From: Bog-159 sp963709155
GTDB taxonomy: Bacteria; Acidobacteriota; Terriglobia; Bryobacterales; Bryobacteraceae
Length of the DNA stretch: 64,000 nucleotides
Assembly (NCBI GenBank): GCA_963709155.1
Contig: CAVPVD010000002.1
Span: 124,001-188,000 of the forward strand
Reading direction: 5' to 3'
The notes beneath the pieces are model-generated. The model worked only from the letters and a program-made list of their open reading frames with translations, made no database searches and had not been told where the DNA came from. The translations under genes were made by a program, and so were the position numbers. Of this stretch, positions 32,512 to 43,100 are shown in pieces. Within the stretch, counting starts at the first letter, position 1. Every line of letters begins with the position of its first letter.

Positions 32512-34078
32512 GGAGACTGTGAGTGCATTCCAGCCCCGGCGCCTCCAGGCAGTCTGTTTTGCCGTGCTGGCTCCGGCCGCAGTGTCGATTTTATGGGCCC
32601 AGGCGCCGCCGGGCGCAATAGGCGGCGGCTCCACGCGTCCGGTGACACTTCCGCCGTCGGGACGCACGAGTCCCACCGGCTCGGTAACCGTGCAGCAGAG
32701 CACTTCGCCCGCCGGCGTCGATACCCTGAACACTTCCATCCAGATCGGCGGAAATCTGCAAGGCAGCGTGCCTTCTGCGAGCTTGCCCGCCGGACCCATC
32801 GCCCTGACGCTGGGTGAAGCGATCAAACGCGGCCTGGAGACGAATCTCGGCGCCATCGCGGCCGGAAACTCGGCGGCCGCGGCGCGTGCCCAAAGCTTGC
32901 AGGCGCACGCCGTCCTTCTGCCGTACATTTCAGCGAGTGCATCCGATACCGTAGCCCAGACTAACCTGGCGGCCTTTGGATTTGTATTCAATTTGCCGCC
33001 CGGGCTGAACTTCTCGATCCCATCTGTCGTAGGCCCGTATAATTACTCGCAGGCGCAGGTAGCCCTCACCGAATCAATCTACGATCCCGTAGCTCGCCGC
33101 AACTGGAACGCGGCCAAAGAATTGGAACGGGCCTCCAACCTGTCGGTGAAAGATGCGCGTGAATTGGTGGTGATCGCGGTGGCGGGCGCCTATTTGCAAA
33201 CCACGGCCACGGCGGCGCGCATCGAGTCGCAGCGCGCGCAGGTAGCCAACGCGCAGGCGGTGTACGACCAGGCGCGCATCCGCAAGGAAGCTGGAACGAA
33301 CGCCCGCATCGATGTGATGCGCACGCTGGTGGAGTTGCAAACCCAGAAACAGCGGCTAAACTCGCTCGAATCGGATCTTCGCAAGCAGAAGCTGGCACTG
33401 GCGCGCGTCATCGGCCTGCCCCTCGACCGCGAATTGACGTTGACCGAGCCTCTGACGCCCGAAACCATTCCTATACCCGAGCCGGCGGGCGCGGTGGAAC
33501 AGGCCCTCAAGCAACGCTCGGATCTCGCGGCCGCGAAGGCGCAGGTGCGCGCCGCCGAGCGAGCGGTGAGTGCCGCTCACGCCGAACGTTTGCCCTCCGT
33601 TACGTTTAACGGCGATTATGGCGTGCTGGGCGCCAACCCGGTCGAGACGCATGGTGTGTTCACCGCGACGGGAAGCGTGACTGTTCCCATTTGGACCGGC
33701 AACCGCGTGAAAGCGGACGTGGAGCAGGCGGACGTTGCGCTGCGCCAGCGCCAGGCCGAGCTCGCGGATCAACAGGGACGGGTCGAGCAGGAGGTCCGCT
33801 CGGCGCTGATCGAGCTCGAAACCGCCACCGGGCAGCTCCAGCTTGCGGCCACCAATCGCGATTACGCGGCCGAAACGCTGCGCGAAGCTCGCGACCGCTT
33901 CAACCTCGGGGTCACTACCACCGTGGAAGTCGTGCAGGCGCAAGAGCAGGTGGCCGGAGCGGAGGCCGATTACATTTCCAGCCTATTCTCGCTGGACCTG
34001 GCGCGGCTCAATCTCTCCCGCGCCGCCGGTCAGGCGGAGACGTCGTTGCCGGATCTATTAAAAGGAAGACGCCCATGA
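32510..34078 (+). CDS. TolC-family outer-membrane efflux protein
   Basis: About 522 residues. Signal region 'LQAVCFAVLAPAAVSILWAQ'. Two OEP repeats: 'GEAIKRGLETNLGAIAAGNS' near 105 and 'QALKQRSDLAAAKAQVRAAE' near 325, with long coiled-coil helices and 'VPIWTGNRVKADVEQADVAL' as in TolC channels. It forms the outer channel for the EmrA/EmrB-like proteins that follow. The start is open: ATG 32510 lies inside the likely -10 box, so GTG 32519 (MSAFQPRR) is a good alternative, and ATG 32501 is also in frame. ATGA overlap with the next gene. Confidence 0.9.
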   Translation: METVSAFQPRRLQAVCFAVLAPAAVSILWAQAPPGAIGGGSTRPVTLPPSGRTSPTGSVTVQQSTSPAGVDTLNTSIQIGGNLQGSVPSASLPAGPIALTLGEAIKRGLETNLGAIAAGNSAAAARAQSLQAHAVLLPYISASASDTVAQTNLAAFGFVFNLPPGLNFSIPSVVGPYNYSQAQVALTESIYDPVARRNWNAAKELERASNLSVKDARELVVIAVAGAYLQTTATAARIESQRAQVANAQAVYDQARIRKEAGTNARIDVMRTLVELQTQKQRLNSLESDLRKQKLALARVIGLPLDRELTLTEPLTPETIPIPEPAGAVEQALKQRSDLAAAKAQVRAAERAVSAAHAERLPSVTFNGDYGVLGANPVETHGVFTATGSVTVPIWTGNRVKADVEQADVALRQRQAELADQQGRVEQEVRSALIELETATGQLQLAATNRDYAAETLREARDRFNLGVTTTVEVVQAQEQVAGAEADYISSLFSLDLARLNLSRAAGQAETSLPDLLKGRRP

Positions 34079-35328
34079 GTGCCACGCAGAATCCGGAAAT
34101 CGTACCGGCTGATTCGACCGCCCCACGTCCCGGCGTCGCGCCGCCGAAAGCGGAAAAGGCGGGGCGCCGGCGCGCATTCGCGATCTTCTTCCTGGTGTTG
34201 CTCCTGGTGGCCGTCGGCATTACCTTCTATTGGCTGCATGCGCGGCAGTTCGAATCGACGGACGACGCCTTTGTTGACATGCACCTGGCGCCGATCGGGG
34301 CCCGCGTGGACGGCACGATTGTCAAGGTTTACGTCGAGGATAACCAGTTCGTGCACGCGGGAGATCCTCTGGTGGATCTGGATCCGCGCGATCTCCAAGT
34401 CGCGGTGGATCAGGCGACGGCCGTTCTAAGCCAGGCCCGCATCCAGGTTACGGCGCAGCAGCCTAACATCCCGATCACGCAAGAGGAGAACACCGCAAAT
34501 GTGTCCAGCGGAGGCGCCGGCGTCACCGATGCGGAAGCCGCCGTGGGCGCCGCCGAGCACGATCGCGACGCGGCGGCCGCGCGCCTCACTGAGGCGGAAG
34601 CCAATAGCGCCAAGGCGCAGGCGGACCTGGCGCGCTATAAAATCTTGATCGCGCACGAAGAAGTCGCGCAGCAGGAGTACGACCAGATCGACGCCACGGC
34701 CAAGGCGCAGGCGGCCAACGTCGCGGCTGCCCGTTCGAGTTTAGCTTCGGCGGCGCGCATCGTGGACCAGAGAAAGGCACAAGTACTGGAGGCGCAGAGC
34801 CGCTTACGCCAATACCAGCAGACGGGTGCGCACCAGGTAGCCATTCGCCAGGCCGCCGTGCGCTCGCAGGTAGCGAATTCGCAGAGCGCGCAGGCGCAAT
34901 TGGAACAGGCGCAACTGCGCCTCTCCTATACCAGGATCGTCGCGCCGGCGGATGGAATTGTGATGAAGCGCTCCGCCGAAGTCGGCGAACGAGTTTCGCC
35001 AGGCCAACAATTACTGACCATCGCGGAGGCGGGCGAAATCTGGGTCACCGCCAACTTCAAAGAGACCCAGCTTGCCAGCCTGCAGCCCAAGCAGCCGGCT
35101 CGTATTTATGTAGACGCCCTGCATCGTGACTTCGACGGATACGTAGAGAACATCGGCGGCGGCACCGGCGCGGTCAGCAGCGTGCTGCCCCCGGAAAACG
35201 CCACCGGAAACTACGTTAAGGTGGTGCAGCGCATCCCGGTGCGCTTGCGTTTCCGTCCTGGCCAGCAGGGCCTCGACCTCTTGCGCGCGGGCATGTCGGT
35301 GGAACCCGAAGTTCAAATCGGAAAATAG
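34075..35328 (+). CDS. emrA: EmrA/HlyD-family periplasmic adaptor
   Basis: 417 residues. One N-terminal membrane helix ('FAIFFLVLLLVAVGITFYWL', about 35-54), then the adaptor core: 'ESTDDAFVDMHLAPIGARV', the lipoyl half 'DGTIVKVYVEDNQFVHAGD', a long coiled coil (about 120-290), the second lipoyl half 'TRIVAPADGIVMKRSAEVGE', and a beta-barrel ending 'LLRAGMSVEPEVQIGK'. Links the inner-membrane MFS pump to TolC. Its ATG overlaps the tolC stop, and emrB starts 1 bp after its stop. EmrAB pumps export hydrophobic drugs; the substrate here is unknown. Confidence 0.92.
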   Translation: MSATQNPEIVPADSTAPRPGVAPPKAEKAGRRRAFAIFFLVLLLVAVGITFYWLHARQFESTDDAFVDMHLAPIGARVDGTIVKVYVEDNQFVHAGDPLVDLDPRDLQVAVDQATAVLSQARIQVTAQQPNIPITQEENTANVSSGGAGVTDAEAAVGAAEHDRDAAAARLTEAEANSAKAQADLARYKILIAHEEVAQQEYDQIDATAKAQAANVAAARSSLASAARIVDQRKAQVLEAQSRLRQYQQTGAHQVAIRQAAVRSQVANSQSAQAQLEQAQLRLSYTRIVAPADGIVMKRSAEVGERVSPGQQLLTIAEAGEIWVTANFKETQLASLQPKQPARIYVDALHRDFDGYVENIGGGTGAVSSVLPPENATGNYVKVVQRIPVRLRFRPGQQGLDLLRAGMSVEPEVQIGK

Positions 35329-35329
35329 G

Positions 35330-36919
35330 ATGCCCGCCGCCCCCGCGCCACCCCCAGAGTGGCAGCCATCGCACAACCCGTATTTGATCGCGCTCACCGT
35401 GACGCTGGCGACATTTATGGAGGTGCTGGATTCCTCGATCGCCAACGTGGCTCTGCCGCATATCGCCGGCTCGTTAGGCGCATCCTACAACGAGGCCACC
35501 TGGGTGCTCACCAGTTACCTGGTCTCAAGCGCCATCGTACTGCCGGTTTCAGGATGGCTTTCCACCGTAATTGGCCGCAAGCGTTTCTACATGGGGTGCG
35601 TGCTGCTGTTCACGATCTGCTCGTTCTTGTGCGGCATCGCCAACAGCCTGCCATTGCTGATCGTTGCCCGTATTCTGCAGGGCGCGGGCGGTGGCGGATT
35701 GCAGCCATCCGAGCAGGCCATTCTGGCTGACAGCTTCTCCACCGAGAAACGCGGCATGGCTTTCGCACTCTACGGCATGGCGGTCGTGGTGGCGCCCGCC
35801 ATCGGGCCGACGCTGGGCGGTTGGATCACCGACAACTTCAGTTGGCACTGGATTTTCTTCATCAACCTGCCCATCGGAGCGCTGTCCCTCTTTCTCACAT
35901 CCCGCATGGTGGAAGATCCGCCCTGGCTGAAAGGCCGGCAGCGCTCCGGCATCCGCGTGGACTACATTGGGCTTGGCTTGATCGTGCTGGGCGTGTCGTG
36001 CCTGCAGGTCGTGCTGGACAAAGGGCAGGAAGTGGACTGGTTCGCCGCACCCCTGATCCGCATTATGTTCGGCTTGGGGCTGCCGGTGCTGGTCGGATTT
36101 TTCCTCTGGGAGTGGTATCATCCGGATCCCATTGTCGACGTGCGTCTGCTCAAGAACCGCAATTTCGGCACGGCCGTGTTCTTCTCGTTTGTGCTGGGGA
36201 TGGTGCTGTTCGGCTCGACAGTGCTGATCCCTGAGTTTCTGCAGGTCAGCCTGGGCTATACCGCGGAGCGTGCGGGCATGGCGCTGTCCCCGGCAGGTTT
36301 CGTATTGATGTTGATGATGCCCATAGCCGGCCGCATCACGGCATCCAAGGCCGACCCTCGTATCTTGATCTCCATCGGCTTTTTGGGAACCGCAGTTATG
36401 CTCTACCGGTTCACCATCATCAACCTGCAGATCGATTTTCACACGATCATGTACCTGCGCATGGCGCAGGTGTTATTCATGCCGCTGATCTTCATCCCCA
36501 TCAGCACGCTGAACTATGTGGGCGTACCGCGGGAGAAGAATAACCAGGTATCGGGTCTTTCCAATTTTGCGCGAAACCTGGGCGGCAGTATCGGAACTTC
36601 GGTTCTCAGTACGTTTCTGGCCAGGCAGAACCAGATCCATCAAATGAACTTTGCATCGCATACCAGTCATGGCGATCCGAATTTCGAGCGATGGATCGGC
36701 GGACTGAAGGCCGTATTCCTCGCGCAGGGCTACGATGCGGTTACGTCCGGGCAGAAAGCGCTGGCCCTGGCGTATGCGGCCGTGCAGGCGCAAGCCAACA
36801 CTTTGAGTTTTGAGAACAGCTTCTGGGTGATGTCGCTGGTGATTGCTTGCCTGGTTCCGTTGCCCATGATTATGCGGCGGCCGAAACCTGGTGAGCGCCA
36901 GCCATCGATTTCACATTAA
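35330..36919 (+). CDS. emrB: EmrB-type DHA2 family MFS exporter
   Basis: 529 residues with 14 predicted membrane helices. DHA2 motifs: 'ATFMEVLDSSIANVALPHI' in helix 1 (motif D1), 'GWLSTVIGRKRFYM' (motif A) and 'ILQGAGGGGLQPSEQAIL' (motif B). Uses the proton gradient to move substrates into the EmrA-TolC conduit. Last gene of the TetR-controlled operon. The stop overlaps by 4 bp the end of the convergent membrane protein gene, so no room for a terminator remains. Confidence 0.94.
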   Translation: MPAAPAPPPEWQPSHNPYLIALTVTLATFMEVLDSSIANVALPHIAGSLGASYNEATWVLTSYLVSSAIVLPVSGWLSTVIGRKRFYMGCVLLFTICSFLCGIANSLPLLIVARILQGAGGGGLQPSEQAILADSFSTEKRGMAFALYGMAVVVAPAIGPTLGGWITDNFSWHWIFFINLPIGALSLFLTSRMVEDPPWLKGRQRSGIRVDYIGLGLIVLGVSCLQVVLDKGQEVDWFAAPLIRIMFGLGLPVLVGFFLWEWYHPDPIVDVRLLKNRNFGTAVFFSFVLGMVLFGSTVLIPEFLQVSLGYTAERAGMALSPAGFVLMLMMPIAGRITASKADPRILISIGFLGTAVMLYRFTIINLQIDFHTIMYLRMAQVLFMPLIFIPISTLNYVGVPREKNNQVSGLSNFARNLGGSIGTSVLSTFLARQNQIHQMNFASHTSHGDPNFERWIGGLKAVFLAQGYDAVTSGQKALALAYAAVQAQANTLSFENSFWVMSLVIACLVPLPMIMRRPKPGERQPSISH

Positions 36920-39354
36920 CGACTCTCTTGGAGAAGTGTTTTGCCCTCCGGCACGGCGTAGAACCCGATCTCCGGCCAAACATCCGGCGCAGCTTGCGTG
37001 GAACCCCACAACCCGGCAATCGAAGCCTTTGTCCCCGGCCCAACCGAGGAAACCGGGTCGAACCGCAGCATCGTCCCGTGTTCTTCCTCCCAATACGGAT
37101 TCTGGCTCACGTTCAAGTAAACATCCAACCACTGGCCCGCTTTCGGCACCACCCCGTTCACCCCGCGCCCTTCGATCTGCTTTCCAAAAAACGCGTCGAT
37201 CCTGTCCGCCTTTTCAAAGCGCACGCGAACAATTAGCGTCGAGAACCGCCCCAACTCCGGCCCGATATCGAATAACAACTGCGGATCGTCCGTAGTGGGC
37301 GTGACTTCGATCCAGTGCGGACGCGCCGCAATCAGCGCGTTAGTGGCCCGCGGAGGGCGGTCGCCGGGAAGCCAGAGACGCGTGAGCGAGCCTTTCGGAA
37401 AAGGATATTCCGGATGGCTCGCCGCAGGCACCTGGCCGGACTCCGCGACGCGCAAACTCGACCACACGATAGGAATCTCCGCGGCATACTCATCGGGTTT
37501 ATCCGCATGAAAACGGACCGAAACGATTCGCTCCGCGGAATCCGGAAACAGATCCGGCCGGAACAGCGGCTCCAGATCCCGTAGCTCCTGTGGAAATGGA
37601 CGAATCGGGAAGCCCGCCGCCAGGTTTCGCGGAATCGATCGCCAACGCAGCGTTCTGCCGGAACCGAAAAAGGCATCCATGTAGACCCCTGCCGATCGAA
37701 AGAGCATCGACTCCACTTTGCCATGCAGGCTCGGGCGCATCTGAGGACCCATCACCAATATGCCCGTGCTTTGCGGCACGCGCACCATTTCGTCCCAATG
37801 CGCTGTAGACTCGCCCACCCGCGCCATGGGTTCGTAGCGCGATCTGGAACGGTGCCGCAACAAAAATCCCGATTCCGTGGGCAGCACTAAGTCGTAGCGA
37901 TCCAGCAGCGCGCGCCACGAATGCGGCGTCTCCAGGAACGGATGCCGGCCATCGATCGATAAGAATTTCAAAAGCACGAAATCCGCGGTGTGATCGCCTT
38001 CCAAGTGCTCCGCGTTCAGCCCATCGAGCATCGGCGTGTACGCGACGTAGGATTGAAATGCCGGCCGCGGCAGCCATCTCCAGCCATTGGCCTCGACCAC
38101 GTCGACATCCCACGGTTCTGCATCCACCGTCCCATTTCCCACGATCTGGTGATATCGCGCCGGCAGGCGCAAATCGCCTCGCAGAACATGTTCGACTACG
38201 CCGACGTTGGCCCAGGTAGTTCGCCAATTCCACAATGCCGCCAGCGTCTGCCCGGTTATTTTCAACTCCGCGCGGTCCCGGCTATCGGATGCGTATGTCG
38301 GGAACGCCGCGACTGAGATGGCATAACCCATGGCGATCGAAAACATTGCCAGCACCAGAACCAGCCGCCGGTCCCGCGCCACCTTAGCGCAGACCAGCAA
38401 AAATAGCAGGCCGCATGCGAATCGCACGTGGAAGTACACCGCATGTGAATCCTGCCGGACCATAGATTGCTTGAAGCTGAAGAATGCCACGATCAATGCC
38501 GGCGCCAGCCCGGGCAGGAGGGCGCGCAAATCGACAGCCGTAAGCAGCACGGCGCTAAATGACAAAGCAATCGTGGCCACCGCCAATGCCACCGGCCACA
38601 ACGGGCCCGTCAGGCCCATCGCTTCAGAGTGGCCCGAACCGATTTCCCATCCCGATCGAATATAGCCGGCCAAGCCCGCCAGCGAACCTGTCGACAGCCC
38701 ATAAAGAAGCGCGCCGAACACAGGCAGGCATGCCAGCACGGCGAACCACAACCGCCTGGCACGCGAGTCGCGTAGGGGATAGGCTGCCGCCATTACCGCC
38801 AGGAATACGCCAATCCATTCGGCGCCTTGATTCAGTTTCACCAGCGATTCGAAAGCCGCCAGGGCGGCCAGCACGGCCAGTTCCAGCCATCGCCACTTGG
38901 ACCGGTCCGCCAGCGCCAGTATCGCTACCACGGTAGCCGTCATCACGTCCTGGCTCTGCATGGGTGACACAGTCAGTGCGAATGCCAAGCCGAGCAACGC
39001 CGTTATCCAAAAAGCCGTGGCTTTCGACGCATGCACCAAAACCAGCCGGATCAGTGCCGCCATCGCGATCAAGTACAGGCCGATGCGCTCCAGCAATGCC
39101 ATGATCGGCGTTCCGGAAACCGGGTCGGGATAGATCAGATATCCCAGCGGGCCATAAGTGAATACGATGTCGCGGCCGGCGACCAAGCCTTGGCGATGCG
39201 CCAGGTTAAGCGCCAATAACCAGCTCGCATCCAACCCGGTCCCGTACGGTACCCACAGCGCCGGCAGGCTGACAAGAGCTACGTATGCGACCGCCAGCAG
39301 TAAAAGTCCCCGGGCGAAAATGGACCCATGAAACATGCCAGATAACGGTACCAT
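36916..39354 (-). CDS. Large polytopic membrane protein with the same C-terminal domain as the one at 3437
   Basis: 812 residues from ATG 39354 (ATG 39336 or a longer start are possible). About twelve helices occupy residues 10-390, with a first loop 'DASWLLALNLAHRQGLVAGR' and 'DIVFTYGPLGYLIYP' typical of an uncharacterised envelope-protein family. A soluble C-terminal half follows. Residues from 'WLPGDRPP' (about 661-812) match the C-terminus of the 741-residue protein with no gaps and about two thirds identity by hand count. The membrane parts of the two are not evidently alike. The family and function are not recognised. Confidence 0.65.
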   Translation of the reverse strand: MVPLSGMFHGSIFARGLLLLAVAYVALVSLPALWVPYGTGLDASWLLALNLAHRQGLVAGRDIVFTYGPLGYLIYPDPVSGTPIMALLERIGLYLIAMAALIRLVLVHASKATAFWITALLGLAFALTVSPMQSQDVMTATVVAILALADRSKWRWLELAVLAALAAFESLVKLNQGAEWIGVFLAVMAAAYPLRDSRARRLWFAVLACLPVFGALLYGLSTGSLAGLAGYIRSGWEIGSGHSEAMGLTGPLWPVALAVATIALSFSAVLLTAVDLRALLPGLAPALIVAFFSFKQSMVRQDSHAVYFHVRFACGLLFLLVCAKVARDRRLVLVLAMFSIAMGYAISVAAFPTYASDSRDRAELKITGQTLAALWNWRTTWANVGVVEHVLRGDLRLPARYHQIVGNGTVDAEPWDVDVVEANGWRWLPRPAFQSYVAYTPMLDGLNAEHLEGDHTADFVLLKFLSIDGRHPFLETPHSWRALLDRYDLVLPTESGFLLRHRSRSRYEPMARVGESTAHWDEMVRVPQSTGILVMGPQMRPSLHGKVESMLFRSAGVYMDAFFGSGRTLRWRSIPRNLAAGFPIRPFPQELRDLEPLFRPDLFPDSAERIVSVRFHADKPDEYAAEIPIVWSSLRVAESGQVPAASHPEYPFPKGSLTRLWLPGDRPPRATNALIAARPHWIEVTPTTDDPQLLFDIGPELGRFSTLIVRVRFEKADRIDAFFGKQIEGRGVNGVVPKAGQWLDVYLNVSQNPYWEEEHGTMLRFDPVSSVGPGTKASIAGLWGSTQAAPDVWPEIGFYAVPEGKTLLQESR

Positions 39355-39377
39355 CGTGCGACACGAGGCTGTGCTTC

Positions 39378-40070
39378 CTAGCAACGATTCGTGATGCTAG
39401 CGAGCGTCAAGCCTCGCAGATCTTTGAGGAGAATGTCGGGGTCGTAGGCGAGCAGATCTTCGCGCGTCGAAATTCCGGTGTGGACGGCGATGGAACGGAT
39501 GCCGTTGCTCTTGGCGGCAATGATATCGCTGGGCGCATCGCCGACCAGTGCGATGGGCGTGCCCTTCGCGATCCAGCCTTCTGCGCGGGCGTGCCGGATG
39601 GCCAGGCGGGCAAGTCCAGCACGGTCTTTGGCCATTTCGCCAAACGCTCCGAAACGGAAAAAAGGCTTCAGGCCGGCGCGGTCCAGCTTCTTCCATCCAA
39701 TGCGCGTCAGGTTTCCGGTGACCAACCCGAGCAGTACGCCTTGGCGTTCCAGGCGGCGCAGCAGGGGCCGCACGCCGGGGCAGGTCTTGCGCTGCAGGTT
39801 TGGCAGGCCGCGCACGTACAACAGTTGCGCGCGGCGCACGATCTCGGGCATCTCCCGCCGGATGGAACGGGCAGACGCGCCGGCGTCGCGGAGCATGCGC
39901 GTGAGGATGTCGGGATCGAGCATACCGTGCACGGGGATGTGATCGGTGCTGGTTTCGAGGCCGGTCACCGCGCGCACGGCGTTTACCAGCGCCTGGCGGT
40001 GGTGCGGGCCGGCGCGCCGGACCAGAGTTCCGTCGATGTCGAAAAGGACGAGCGCGGGAGCGTGCGGCAT
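39378..40070 (-). CDS. HAD-superfamily phosphatase, phosphoglycolate-phosphatase-like
   Basis: 230 residues from ATG 40070 (MPHAPALVLFDIDGTLVRR). HAD motif I is 'FDIDGTL' with the nucleophile Asp; motif II is 'GLVTGN'; motif IV 'IALVGDAPSDIIAA'. A helical cap lies between. The likely substrate is a small phosphate ester, but this is not determined. The open frame extends upstream through an R1 repeat, which is not part of the gene. Confidence 0.85.
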   Translation of the reverse strand: MPHAPALVLFDIDGTLVRRAGPHHRQALVNAVRAVTGLETSTDHIPVHGMLDPDILTRMLRDAGASARSIRREMPEIVRRAQLLYVRGLPNLQRKTCPGVRPLLRRLERQGVLLGLVTGNLTRIGWKKLDRAGLKPFFRFGAFGEMAKDRAGLARLAIRHARAEGWIAKGTPIALVGDAPSDIIAAKSNGIRSIAVHTGISTREDLLAYDPDILLKDLRGLTLASITNRC

Positions 40071-40108
40071 CAGTTGGCGTAAAATGGCTGGCCGGCGCAA
40101 GACGGATC

Positions 40109-40153
40109 GTGGCGCACGCTTTAGCGTGCCGCGGCGGACTTCAGTCCGCCGTT
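40109..40153. repeat. Hairpin repeat module R1 (variant)
   Basis: GCACGCTTTAGCGTGC followed by GGCGGACTTCAGTCCGCC, same variant as 31779-31825. It lies between the HAD gene start and the tricorn gene stop. Confidence 0.85.
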
Positions 40154-40156
40154 CCT

Positions 40157-43100
40157 TCACTTTAACTTCACCGGATACGGCGCGTGCTCAGGCAACTTAG
40201 GATCGGACGTTTCGAGCGCCTTCAGCAGCTCCGCCACCCCCCGCTCCAGTTGTGGGTCGTGCCCTTCCATCAGCGACTTCGGATCGTTTTCGACCACGAT
40301 ATCCGGGTCCACGCCGTGGCCTTCGATGGCCCACTTTCCGTCGGGCGTGGCATAGCCGAATTCAGGCACATTCACGGATCCCCCGTCGATGAGCTGGCCG
40401 TGATCGTTGATCCCCACGACGCCGCCCCAGGATCGTTCGCCGATCAGCAGTCCAAGTTTGGAAGTGCGGAACATCCACGGAAAGATATCGCCGTCCGATG
40501 CGGAGTTGCCGTCCAGCAGCACGGCCTTCGGACCCATAAAGACGCTATCCGGGTATGGCTCAGCCGTGGCGATGTTGCGCGGAAAGTCCACTCCCAGCAG
40601 GGTGCGGTTCAAGCGCTGGATGACCATGCGTGAGATATTGCCGCCGCCGTTGGCCCGGTCGTCGATCAGCAGGGCCTCTTTGCGAAGCTGCGGATAATAC
40701 CACTTGATGAACTCCCGAATGCCGGCCTCGCCCATGTCGGGTAAGTGCATATAACCGATGCGGCCGTGAGACATTTCGTCCACGCGGCGGCGGTTCTGCT
40801 CCACCCAGTTGAAGTACACCAGGTCGGTCTCACTCGTCAGCGGCTTGTAAGTGACTTTGCGGGCGCCGGTCAGTGACGGCACGCTATTCAACATCATGAT
40901 CACTGGCGCGTCGCCGGCGTGGCGCAGAAACTTGTAGATATCGTCCTTTGTGGTCACCTCTTCGCCGTTGATCGCCAGGACATAATCGCCAACCTTGGCG
41001 TCCACTCCAATCTCGGTCAGCGGCGAGCGATAGACGTCTTCCTCGTTTTCGCCGCGGAAAATGGTGGCGATGCGATATCGCCCGGACCCGGCGTCGACTT
41101 CGAACCGCGCACCAGGCAATCCCGCATGCGGGCGAGGCGGAAGCTGCACGTCGCCGCCGTCGATATAGGCGTGTTGTACGGTCAGTTCGGAAATCATTTC
41201 ACTGATCACGTAGTTCAGGTCGGTGCGATGCGCCACGTATGGCAGGAGCTGGCTGTAGCGCTGGCGCAGGGCTTCCCAATCGTAGCCATGCATGTTGGAG
41301 GCGTAGAAGAAATCCCGGTACCGCCGCCACACTTCGTTGAAGATATCGTTCCATTCGGCGACCGGATCTTTCTGCAGCATCAAGCCGGCGGTGGAGACGC
41401 TCTTTTTGGTGCTTCCGCCCGCGGCGGTAGCGTCGTAAACGTTCCAGGCCTGCTCCTGCCGGACCAGCACTTTCGAGCCGTCGTGCGAGACCACGAACCC
41501 GCCGATATCGTCGACCAGCTTGGTCTCCTTCCGGTCTTTGAAGGTGAAGATTCGCAGCGAAGCCTTAGTGGCCGCGGACCGGCCATAATAAAACTCCGGC
41601 GTTACGGCATAAATCAGCGCATCGGCAGTGACTGTAAGGCCGAAGTAATTGTCGGCGTCCAGGGGCACGCGGGCTACGCGCTGCTCGATGCCGTCGAAGT
41701 CAATGGCACTATCCTTGGGCTCCTCGGCCTTCTTCTCTTTTTCGTCTTTGCCTTTGTCCTTGTCTTTGGCGGCATCCTTGCCGCTGTCTTTGGCGGAATC
41801 GTCTTTTTTGGCGGAATCGTCTTTAACCGTGACTTCGTCGCTCTCCGGCGGAAACGGATTCTTGGCTTCCTTGCGCAGCGCCATCACGAACATGCCGCGC
41901 CCCCGGTTCGTGGCAAAGTCGAATTCGATTTGGGAAAGCTGCGGATGGAATTCGTGGAGCGCCATGAAGTACAGGTAATCGCCGCCGGGATGCCAGGCGG
42001 GCGAGGATTCGTTGAACAGCCCGCTGGTCACGCGGTGCAGTTTGTTCTCCTTCATCGACCAGATGTAGAGCGCGGACAGCCCCCGGTTATCGTTCATGCT
42101 GAACGCCAGGTAGCCGCCGGCGGGCGACCAGGCATAATCGCGAATCTCGCCCTCCGTGCAATGTGCGATCTCCTGGGTGGCATGGTCTTTCAGCGACACC
42201 AGCCAGAGCCTGCCATCTTTATCGCTGAAGGCAATACGGCCGCTATCCGGGGACCACTTGGGATCGTACCGGAAGGCGTGCCCGCCGCTGGTGATCTTCT
42301 CCGGAGGCAGGGAGCCGTCCTGCGCTACAACGTAGATTTCCTCTTCGCCGCTGGCATCTGAAATGAACGCCACTTTGGAGCCATCGGGCGACCAGGCCGG
42401 CCACTTATCGTGCGCGCCGGGCGAATGCGTGAGGTTGCGCGTGGGCCCCTTCTCCACAGGCGCCGAGAAGATGTCGCCGCGCGCCGCAAACAATACGCGC
42501 TCGCCCTTCGGGCTGAATTCGACATTCTCGATGAGGTTGGCGGCCGAAACATAACTGGGCCTGCGGTTGACCCCGTCGTTGGGCACGCGCACCGAGATGT
42601 GGCTGCTTTGGCCGGTCTTCACGTCCAAAATGTTGAGTTCGCCATCCAATTCATACACGATGCGCTGCTGGTGATCGGTGGAGGGCCAGCGGACATCCCA
42701 CAGCGTGTTATTCGTAATCTGGCGGGTTTTGCCGCTGCCGGTCTCGTAGGCGTAGATGTTGAAGTGCCCGTCCTTGTCCGAGTCATAGTAGATCTCGCTG
42801 CCGATCCACATGGGATCGCGGCTGGCGCGGGGGCCCTCGGTGATGCGCTTGGCGGCATGCGTTTCGGTATCGAAAATGTAAAGCTCATTGGCCTGGCCGC
42901 CGCTGTAGCGCTTTTCGGTGCGGAAATCGCGGGACTGCGGGGAATATACGATCTGGTTGCCGCCGGGGGAATACGATCCCCCGCCGGAGACCGGCATGGG
43001 CAGCGGCTCGGTAGGTCCGCCCTCGAACGCCACGCGGTACAGCCGGGTGATGGAGTGCGCCCGGGCGTCCCGCATGGAGCGAAAGATAATGTAATGGCCG

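Noticed and set aside
39285..40082. 265-codon plus-strand frame opposite the HAD gene
   Set aside because: No motif; HAD motifs I, II and IV are on the minus strand.
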